From assembly GCA_944324625.1 (NCBI GenBank), contig CALUWZ010000003.1, forward strand, positions 1 through 27,188: DNA of 27,188 bases. The letters run 5' to 3'. Source of the stretch: an uncultured Mailhella sp. GTDB lineage: Bacteria; Desulfobacterota; Desulfovibrionia; Desulfovibrionales; Desulfovibrionaceae. The position numbers were made by a program, and so were the translations under genes. Below, piece after piece: positions 21,695-27,188 of this stretch. How positions within the stretch are numbered: the stretch's first letter is position 1; each line of letters starts with the position of its first letter. Below the pieces are notes generated by a model. The model did not search any database and was not told where the DNA came from. It saw only the letters and a program-made list of their open reading frames with translations.

Positions 21695-22402
21695 ATGTTT
21701 TTGGAATTAGATAATGTTCGCGCAGGCTACGGTCAGATAGAAGTTCTGCACGGTGTCAGCCTGCATGTAAACCAAGGCGAAATCGTCAGCATTTTGGGCG
21801 CCAACGGTGCAGGCAAAACAACTACCATGCACACCATAAGCGGCCTTGCCACATTCATGGGCGGCAGCATACGCCTTGCGGGCGAGGAAATCAGCAGACT
21901 GCCGAGCCATGAAATCGTTACCAGAGGCCTGACCCAGTCCCCCGAAGGCCGCCGCGTGTTCAATTCCCTGACTGTTTTGGAAAATCTTAAACTCGGCGCC
22001 TTTACCGTTGAAAACAAAAAAGTTATTGACGAAAGCCTTGACTGGATATACAGCCTGTTTCCCCGTCTTTACGAACGCAGGGCGCAAATGGCCGGAACCC
22101 TTTCAGGCGGAGAACAGCAAATGCTTGCCATCGGCCGCGCCCTTATGGGTCAGCCCAAAATTCTGCTCCTTGACGAACCCTCCCTCGGGCTTGCGCCGCT
22201 GCTGGTCAAAGCCATTTTTGAAACCGTGAAAAAGGTCAACGAAAACGGCGTAACCATTCTTATTGTGGAACAAAATGCCAAAGCCGCGCTGAAAATAGCC
22301 ACAAGAGGCTATGTTATGGAAATGGGCCGCATTATCATGGAAGACAGTGCGGAAAGCCTGCTTACCAATCCCAGCGTGCAGAAAGCCTATCTCGGGCATT
22401 AA
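21695..22402 (+). CDS. livF: LivF-type ABC transporter ATPase
   Basis: This 235-residue second ATPase would form a heterodimer with LivG. Walker A is GANGAGKTTT near 36-45, the signature is LSGGEQQMLAIGRAL, Walker B is ILLLDEPSLGLAP, and the switch His region reads ILIVEQNA, where Gln is in place of His as usual for LivF. The Q-loop region has GLTQSPEGRRVF, also diagnostic. CAGGAG lies six bases before the ATG at 21695; a GTG two codons earlier overlaps that site and is rejected. The gene ends the operon and is followed within 30 bp by a strong terminator. Confidence 0.95.
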   Translation: MFLELDNVRAGYGQIEVLHGVSLHVNQGEIVSILGANGAGKTTTMHTISGLATFMGGSIRLAGEEISRLPSHEIVTRGLTQSPEGRRVFNSLTVLENLKLGAFTVENKKVIDESLDWIYSLFPRLYERRAQMAGTLSGGEQQMLAIGRALMGQPKILLLDEPSLGLAPLLVKAIFETVKKVNENGVTILIVEQNAKAALKIATRGYVMEMGRIIMEDSAESLLTNPSVQKAYLGH

Positions 22403-22429
22403 TACAGATATTGCAAAACTTAAAATTTT

Positions 22430-22456
22430 AGGGGAAACAATGTTTCCCCTTTTTTT
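22430..22456 (+). terminator. Terminator after livF
   Basis: AGGGGAAAC (22430-22438) pairs perfectly with GTTTCCCCT (22442-22450) around a three-base loop and runs into T7. Leftward it is followed by AAAATTTTA only, so it could weakly stop transcripts from menA as well. A second small hairpin (CCGAAA/TTTCGG, 22460-22474) sits between it and menA. Confidence 0.93.
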
Positions 22457-22485
22457 ATTCCGAAACAGTTTCGGCCAAGCCCAAA

Positions 22486-23382
22486 TTACTTTGCCGCAAA
22501 CAGCGCAAGAGCGACAATCAAATGAAAAATTCCCGTGCAGAGAGCGGTTATTTTCAGCTGCTTGTCAAGCACAGTCACTTCATGGGACGTATACACCGCG
22601 TACGCGCTCCAGACCAAGGGCAAGTAAAAGAAGAACAAGAGCAGATACACCTTGGGCAGCATGACAAGAAAATACACAAGCCAGCACAAAAACGCACAGA
22701 AAATCAAAAGAACATGATAATAGCGGGCATATTCAGGGCCAAGGCGCAGGGCAAGGGTTTCTTTGCCGTAAAAAGCGTCGCTTTTCATGTCACGGATATT
22801 GTTCACATTGAGCACCGCCACGGACAAAAAGCCTGCGGCGCAGGCAGGAAATCCGGGCATGTAATACAAAGGCCCGCCGTACAGGGCATAGGAACCTGCC
22901 ACGGCAGCAAGCCCGAAAAAAATAAAAACGTAAAAATCTCCCTGAGCCCTGTAGCCGTAGGGATTTTTTCCCATAGTATAAAAAAGCGCCGCGCACACGG
23001 AAGCAATAAGCAAAAAGCCGAACACTGCCCAAGCCCAAAGACTGGTGCCGAAGCTGCTGTAAATCAGCCACAAGGCACAGAAAACGGTGAGCACGACGGT
23101 CAGCACAATGGCCCTCAGCATCTGCTTTTGGGTAATGGCGCCCGAAGAAACCGCCCTTTTCGGGCCTTGGCGCATGGCACCGTCCGAACCTTTTTGGGCG
23201 TCGCCGTAATCATTGGCAAAATTGGAAAGTATTTGCAGAAGAACCCCAGTCAGCAAACTGAGAACAAAAATTTTCCCGTTGAAAACGCCCGCTAAAGACG
23301 CAAAAGCGCCGCCGAGCACAAGCCCTGACAGGGAAAGGGGCAAAGTTCTGAGACGCATTGCCGAAATCCACGCTTTAACCAC
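22486..23382 (-). CDS. menA: 1,4-dihydroxy-2-naphthoate polyprenyltransferase MenA
   Basis: This 298-residue integral membrane prenyltransferase of the UbiA family would attach the polyprenyl chain to dihydroxynaphthoate in menaquinone synthesis. The first Asp-rich motif is NFANDYGDAQKGSD (54-67; Asp58, Asp61, Asp67). The second is NVNNIRDMKSD (192-202; Asp198, Asp202). Both bind the diphosphate through Mg2+. The opening AWISAMRLRTLPLSLSGLVLG is typical of MenA rather than UbiA. About eight to nine hydrophobic helices are visible. The start is a GTG at 23382, with GGAGG seven bases upstream. No other men genes are near. A hairpin in its 5' leader may control it. Confidence 0.92.
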   Translation of the reverse strand: MVKAWISAMRLRTLPLSLSGLVLGGAFASLAGVFNGKIFVLSLLTGVLLQILSNFANDYGDAQKGSDGAMRQGPKRAVSSGAITQKQMLRAIVLTVVLTVFCALWLIYSSFGTSLWAWAVFGFLLIASVCAALFYTMGKNPYGYRAQGDFYVFIFFGLAAVAGSYALYGGPLYYMPGFPACAAGFLSVAVLNVNNIRDMKSDAFYGKETLALRLGPEYARYYHVLLIFCAFLCWLVYFLVMLPKVYLLLFFFYLPLVWSAYAVYTSHEVTVLDKQLKITALCTGIFHLIVALALFAAK

Positions 23383-23402
23383 GCCGACACCTCCGAATCA
23401 TT

Positions 23403-23465
23403 CAAAAAATATATGCGGACAGAACGGCTCTGCATGCCAAAAACTGCGCTGTCCGCCGACCGCAG
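23403..23465 (-). promoter_or_regulatory. Attenuator-like leader hairpin upstream of menA
   Basis: Leftward, GCGGACAG (23456-23449) pairs perfectly with CTGTCCGC (23422-23415), with an inner GGC/GCC stem, and is followed by ATATATTTTTTG, just before the menA ribosome binding site. An exclusive alternative pairing exists: CTGCG (23465-23461) with CGCAG (23448-23444), which would trap the terminator's 5' arm in its loop. The layout fits a terminator/antiterminator switch, or simply a terminator of the upstream operon read through into menA. No known riboswitch is recognised. Confidence 0.4.
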
Positions 23466-23481
23466 CCAAGTTATCCAAATA

Positions 23482-23868
23482 TTATTTTATTGTCACGGCA
23501 CTGTTTTTCTGCATGGACGCCTCAAGGGCATGGTCAAGGGAGGAAGAACGGGAATATAGTATGCCCTTTGCCAAATCTTCCGCACGCTGATATTCCGCCT
23601 GCATGAAATAGCGGCGCAGCGTCCATGCCTCATAATCCACAATATCCAGTTTGCCTTGGCTGTTTTCCCCAAGATATTTTGCCAAAATCTCCGCAATTTC
23701 TTCATGGGGGAAATATTCGCCTTCGTAATAAATATGCAGACAGCCGTCCTCAAGGCCGAAAACGCTTTCGTCCAAATACCACGAAGCGCAAAGCTCCTGC
23801 AGCTCCGCAAGGCAGGCCCCGTCCGCAGGCTCCAGCCAGCCGAATGCTTTAATAATGATATCTCTCAT
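23482..23868 (-). CDS. Unknown small acidic protein downstream of comEC
   Basis: This 128-residue protein is not recognised. It is soluble, visibly acidic (many Glu and Asp), with no signal peptide or membrane helix. The N-terminal half alternates short strands and helices around an aromatic patch (LHIYYEGEYFPHEEIAEILAKYL near 44-67). The C-terminal half is helical with a TPR-like appearance (AWTLRRYFMQAEYQRAEDLAKGIL near 81-104). It starts eight bases after the comEC stop, with AAGG upstream of the ATG, so it is probably in the same operon. Codon use resembles its neighbours. It is supported as a gene by operon position and composition, not by homology. Confidence 0.65.
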   Translation of the reverse strand: MRDIIIKAFGWLEPADGACLAELQELCASWYLDESVFGLEDGCLHIYYEGEYFPHEEIAEILAKYLGENSQGKLDIVDYEAWTLRRYFMQAEYQRAEDLAKGILYSRSSSLDHALEASMQKNSAVTIK

Positions 23869-23876
23869 GCCATGCC

Positions 23877-26471
23877 TTATAATACAGAAAAAAGTTCTTG
23901 TAAAAATGTTTTCTTTCCGTGCAAAATTTTTCCGTTTTCATGCACAAAAAACAAATCGCCGTCCCATGCCGTGGCATGCAAAGGAATATTCCTTTTCCCG
24001 AAATAGTCCCGAACAGCCTGCGACGGAAAACCGTAGCGGTTATACTTTCCGCTCGACGCCCACACTTCGCGCGGACTGACCGCCCCGTAAAAATCTTCGT
24101 CAAAACTGTTTTGCGAACCGTGGTGGGCAAGCAGCAAAATTTCAGCCCGCAGAGCTTTGCCGTAATACGCCGCAAGCCGTGACAGCACGTCTTTTTCGCT
24201 GTCCCCGCACAGCAGCATAATGCCTGTGCCCTCTTTTACCAAAAGAGCCGCCAAAGAAGCATTGTTGGCAGAATATTTTTTCAGCCCCAAAGACAAAGCA
24301 TTCTGCGAAATCAAACTGTCCGTACCGGCAAAATGCATGCCCTCTGCCGATTTTTCTGATTTTTTTCCTGACTTCGGCGGTTCTTTGGGCGGAAACAAAA
24401 TTTTCAGGCCATACCCTGCACCCAAATCAAGATAATCGCCTGCGCCCAGCCTGCATACGGATCTGCCCTGCCCTGCAAGCTCCCTGTCCAGAACCTTTTT
24501 GGCATAGGTCTTTTTGGAAACGCTCACGGCGCTTTCGCAGTATTCCCCTACGGAAAAATTCCGCAGAAGATGAACCATGCCGTTGATATGGTCGCTGTCA
24601 TCATGGCTTGCAATGAGCATATCCAAATAAGGAGCCTGATTTTGCGTGACATATTTCGCGGCAATGTCACGGCCCGCATTAAACCGTACGGAATTTGTTC
24701 CGCCCGTATCAAAAAGCAAACGCTTTGCCTTGGTCTGAATATACACTGCCTGCCCCTGCCCCACGTCCAGCACGGACACAAACAAATCAGGCACAGGCGC
24801 AAAAATCCGCACAAAAACGGGCAGAAACAAAAAAACAAAGCCCAAAGCTGCAAACACGTCCGCAGCCAAACTGCGTTTTTTCAGCCCGTAACAGCAAAGC
24901 AGAACTGCAATGTAAAAGCCCAGAAAAGCCAGTCCCATGGGCCTTGCACACTGAACAAACGGAAAAAATCCCGAAAACAGCGCGTCAAAACCCCGCACTG
25001 CCAAAACAACGGGCACACAGGCCAAATCCAGAACATATTCCGCAAAAGGAAACGCCATGCACAAAAGCGCCAGCAGTCCTAAGGGCATGACCCAAAACGT
25101 CAGAAGCGGAAGCCACAGGGCATTGAGCACAAAAAACCAGCTCACCTGCCCGAAATACACAATAAGGAGCGGAGCAAGCGCAAGCTGTATGCCAAAGGAT
25201 ACCGCCAAAAGCGAAAATACCGAAAACAAAATTTTATCCAGCGGCTTTTTCAGCCTGCAAAAAAATCTGTCATACACAAAGCGCAGAAAGGGCAGAAGAT
25301 ACGCAATGGCAAATACGCAGGCAAAGGAAAGCTGAACGCCCAAATCATACAGGGACAAAGGGTCAAAGAGCACAAAAAAGCCCAAGGCATAAAATAAAAT
25401 GTCAAGCAGAACAATATCTTTTGCCCTGATATAAAAAAACGCCCCTATGCACAGCATGGCATAGGCACGAAGCAGGGAATAGGGTGCAGAACCCAGCCAG
25501 CAGTACAGAAAGCCCAGCACCAACCCCGCATACACGGCAAGCAGGGGCCGCGGCACATATTCATACACAAAGGGACGCACCCTCTGCACGGCAAAAAGCA
25601 AAACAAGGGTCAGCACTGCCGCAAGGCTTAAATGCTGTCCGGAAAGCGCAAGGGAATGGAGCAGGTTGGCAGCATTGAAATCATCCAGCGTGGATTGGGT
25701 CAAATAAAATTTATCCCCGAAAAACAAGGCCATAATAATGGCTTTTGCCTGTCCTTCGGCTGTTTTCAGGGCATATTCGGGCTTTTCTGCGGAAAATTCT
25801 TCGGCAAAAAGCAGGCTGGCAAAAGCAAAGCGCAAATCCTCGCGCCGCGAAGCCCAAAAATCCCCCTGCCCGTGCAGGCTGTACATATTTTTTGCGCCGT
25901 AATTCCACGCGCCGTACCAAATATCCTGCCTTGCGTAATAGGCCCGCAAATCCCCGTAAAACGGGCGGAGCCTTGTTTTTACCTGCAGAAACTGCCCTGC
26001 GCAGGGCCTTTTCTTTTCAGGGAAAGCCCTGTCCCATGTATACAGAACCCTGCCCTGCAGCGTTTCCCCGCCGTGCGTGCATATTCCGTCTTCTTTAATA
26101 TGCACGCCCGAAAGAACCATGCGGATCCTTCTGCCGCTTGCACCCTGCACGCTTTCAATCTTTGCGCACAGCGTGCGTTCCTGCATGGGGTCAAAATGTT
26201 TGGCATAATACTCCGTACTCTGCACGGACTGCTTCGGCTCGCGCCATGAAGCAAAGCAGAAGGACAAAGCAAAAACCGCCGCAAGCAGTACAAGGCGCAG
26301 TATGCGCCTGTCCCTGTACCGCAGAACGGTCAGAAGAAAAAGCAGAAAAAAGGCCAGTACGCCGTACACGGGAAAAGCAAGCGCAAAAACACCCGCTGCG
26401 GCGCTGAGCACCAAATGCTGCCAATACAGCAAAGGCAGGCTTTGATATGCTGCGGGCCCTTTTTGGTGCAT
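23877..26471 (-). CDS. comEC: ComEC/Rec2 family DNA uptake channel protein
   Basis: This 864-residue membrane protein has the full ComEC layout. Residues about 20-75 hold N-terminal membrane helices. A soluble DUF4131/OB-like part follows (about 85-200). The multi-helix competence core comes next and includes NLLHSLALSGQHLSL. From about 565 there is a metallo-beta-lactamase domain: VLDVGQGQA, SHDDSDH with metal ligands at 623-628, LLCGDSEKD near 757, AHHGS at 783-786, and NNASLAALL. ComEC carries single-stranded DNA across the inner membrane during transformation; the MBL domain may degrade one strand. A Lys/Ser-rich insert at about 695-712 interrupts the MBL domain. Its ATG overlaps the stop of the upstream Cu+ ATPase gene (TAATG), indicating coupling. 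No other competence genes are seen here. Confidence 0.93.
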   Translation of the reverse strand: MHQKGPAAYQSLPLLYWQHLVLSAAAGVFALAFPVYGVLAFFLLFLLTVLRYRDRRILRLVLLAAVFALSFCFASWREPKQSVQSTEYYAKHFDPMQERTLCAKIESVQGASGRRIRMVLSGVHIKEDGICTHGGETLQGRVLYTWDRAFPEKKRPCAGQFLQVKTRLRPFYGDLRAYYARQDIWYGAWNYGAKNMYSLHGQGDFWASRREDLRFAFASLLFAEEFSAEKPEYALKTAEGQAKAIIMALFFGDKFYLTQSTLDDFNAANLLHSLALSGQHLSLAAVLTLVLLFAVQRVRPFVYEYVPRPLLAVYAGLVLGFLYCWLGSAPYSLLRAYAMLCIGAFFYIRAKDIVLLDILFYALGFFVLFDPLSLYDLGVQLSFACVFAIAYLLPFLRFVYDRFFCRLKKPLDKILFSVFSLLAVSFGIQLALAPLLIVYFGQVSWFFVLNALWLPLLTFWVMPLGLLALLCMAFPFAEYVLDLACVPVVLAVRGFDALFSGFFPFVQCARPMGLAFLGFYIAVLLCCYGLKKRSLAADVFAALGFVFLFLPVFVRIFAPVPDLFVSVLDVGQGQAVYIQTKAKRLLFDTGGTNSVRFNAGRDIAAKYVTQNQAPYLDMLIASHDDSDHINGMVHLLRNFSVGEYCESAVSVSKKTYAKKVLDRELAGQGRSVCRLGAGDYLDLGAGYGLKILFPPKEPPKSGKKSEKSAEGMHFAGTDSLISQNALSLGLKKYSANNASLAALLVKEGTGIMLLCGDSEKDVLSRLAAYYGKALRAEILLLAHHGSQNSFDEDFYGAVSPREVWASSGKYNRYGFPSQAVRDYFGKRNIPLHATAWDGDLFFVHENGKILHGKKTFLQELFSVL

Positions 26472-27188
26472 TATCGGTAATACCTGAGCCGCAGGGCATT
26501 GGTCACTACGGACACGGAAGAAAACGCCATGGCCGCCCCAGCAAGCATGGGCGAAAAGCTCAGGCCGTAAGCAGGATAAAACATGCCGCAGGCAACGGGA
26601 ATAAGCACGATATTATAGCAAAACGCCCAAAACAGGCTGATTTTGATATTCTTCATGGTGGCTTTGCCAAGTCCCAAGGCAGTATTCAGCCCCTCAATGC
26701 CCCGAAGCAGAACAATGTCCCCTGCCTCCAAAGCAATATCCGTTCCGCTGCCCATAACTATGCCCACATGCGCGGACGCAAGGGCAGGCGCATCATTGAT
26801 GCCGTCCCCCGCCATAGCAACTGTTCTGCCCTGCTCCTTCAGCTTGGCTATGCAGGCTTCTTTTTCGGCAGGCAGAACTTCATAAAAACAGTTTTCTTCG
26901 GCAATGCCTATTTTCTTCGCCGCCGCAAGCACGGTCTTTTTATTGTCGCCGCTCAGAAGCATGGGGGTTATATGCTGTTTTTTCAAAGCCTCAATCACTG
27001 CGGCACTGCTTTGGCGCATGCTGTCCTCAAAGGAAAAAAGCATAAGGATATTGGCCTGCTCCCCTTTTTTTGCACCGAACAGCAGAGGGCTTTTGCCTTC
27101 AGCGGCAAGACGTTCCAATATTTCTTCCTCTTCGGGGGACGGCTCAATGCCGTTTGCCGCCATTAACGCCCTGTTGCCGAGTAAATAA
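26471..27188 (-). CDS. copA: Cu+-exporting P1B-type ATPase, C-terminal part (partial)
   Basis: The 238 visible residues are the C-terminal third of a heavy-metal P-type ATPase. The frame runs off the right edge (YLLGNRALMAANGI at the boundary is the usual nucleotide-binding domain sequence). Following parts are MLLSGDNKKT, the hinge motif MAGDGINDAPALA, and the last two membrane helices. Helix 7 contains YNIVLIP, matching the YN-x4-P motif, and helix 8 contains MAFSSVSVVTNALRL, matching the M-x2-SS motif; both are Cu+ (P1B-1) signatures. The protein pumps Cu+ out of the cytoplasm. Missing from view are the phosphorylation site, the CPC helix and any N-terminal metal-binding domains. The stop overlaps the comEC start. 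Confidence 0.92.
   Translation of the reverse strand, partial: YLLGNRALMAANGIEPSPEEEEILERLAAEGKSPLLFGAKKGEQANILMLFSFEDSMRQSSAAVIEALKKQHITPMLLSGDNKKTVLAAAKKIGIAEENCFYEVLPAEKEACIAKLKEQGRTVAMAGDGINDAPALASAHVGIVMGSGTDIALEAGDIVLLRGIEGLNTALGLGKATMKNIKISLFWAFCYNIVLIPVACGMFYPAYGLSFSPMLAGAAMAFSSVSVVTNALRLRYYR

Noticed and set aside
22522..23295. Rightward 257-codon frame opposite menA
   Set aside because: MenA motifs on the other strand are clear; the antisense frame is rich in Lys, Gln and His and resembles no family.
25632..26249. Rightward 205-codon frame opposite comEC
   Set aside because: It is a shadow of the strongly supported comEC frame; long antisense frames are common here.
1..27188. CRISPR arrays, insertion sequences or toxin-antitoxin pairs
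   Set aside because: No regularly spaced repeats, transposase motifs or paired small genes were found on either strand.

Overview
The window looks like a chromosomal segment of a flagellated Gram-negative anaerobe, most likely of the Desulfovibrio group (Desulfobacterota). This placement is an inference. It rests on the gene order flgI, rod-binding/M23 FlgJ, flgN, flgK, flgL, csrA-fliW, V4R protein, on two sigma-54 (-24/-12) promoters at flagellar-type genes, and on a menaquinone (MenA) lineage. The order matches what I recall from Desulfovibrionaceae. No prophage, insertion sequence, CRISPR array or integrative element is visible.

Layout. At 1-518 (minus) lies the N-terminal part of a sigma-54-driven gene, possibly fliK-like. 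Rightward genes follow: an NhaC-type antiporter (770-2302), a degenerate SGNH hydrolase homologue with a T15 tract inside its start region (2349-2933), a Bax-inhibitor-1 family membrane protein (2989-3690), and two identical tRNA-Val(TAC) genes (3782-3967). A non-coding block of about 600 bp follows and holds a candidate leftward small RNA. Leftward come an MglB-like periplasmic binding protein and a hybrid sensor kinase whose phospho-accepting His is Tyr (4659-7951), then an AGCS alanine/glycine:Na+ symporter (8095-9468) and tRNA-Ser(TGA) (10048-10137).

From 10263 a sigma-54 promoter drives a rightward flagellar operon: flgI, flgJ-M23, flgN, flgK, flgL, a single-polypeptide CsrA-FliW fusion and a V4R-domain protein (to 18737). 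FlgI forms the P ring, FlgJ helps rod assembly through the wall, FlgN should chaperone FlgK and FlgL, and CsrA-FliW should couple flagellin level to translation. Next is livHMGF (18983-22402), a branched-chain amino acid type ABC transporter without its binding protein, ending at a strong terminator. A leftward group fills the right end: copA-like Cu+ ATPase (partial), comEC, an unknown 128-aa protein, and menA, which is preceded by an attenuator-like hairpin.

The most unusual items are the CsrA-FliW fusion, the receptor/hybrid-kinase pair with a Tyr-substituted H-box, the SGNH homologue that lacks its catalytic Ser and Asn, an M23 domain in FlgJ that lacks one catalytic His, and the candidate small RNA at about 4317-4407. 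Start codons were chosen by ribosome binding site and family N-terminus. Several differ from the longest open frame (SBP, AGCS, FlgI, FlgK, V4R, LivG, LivF).
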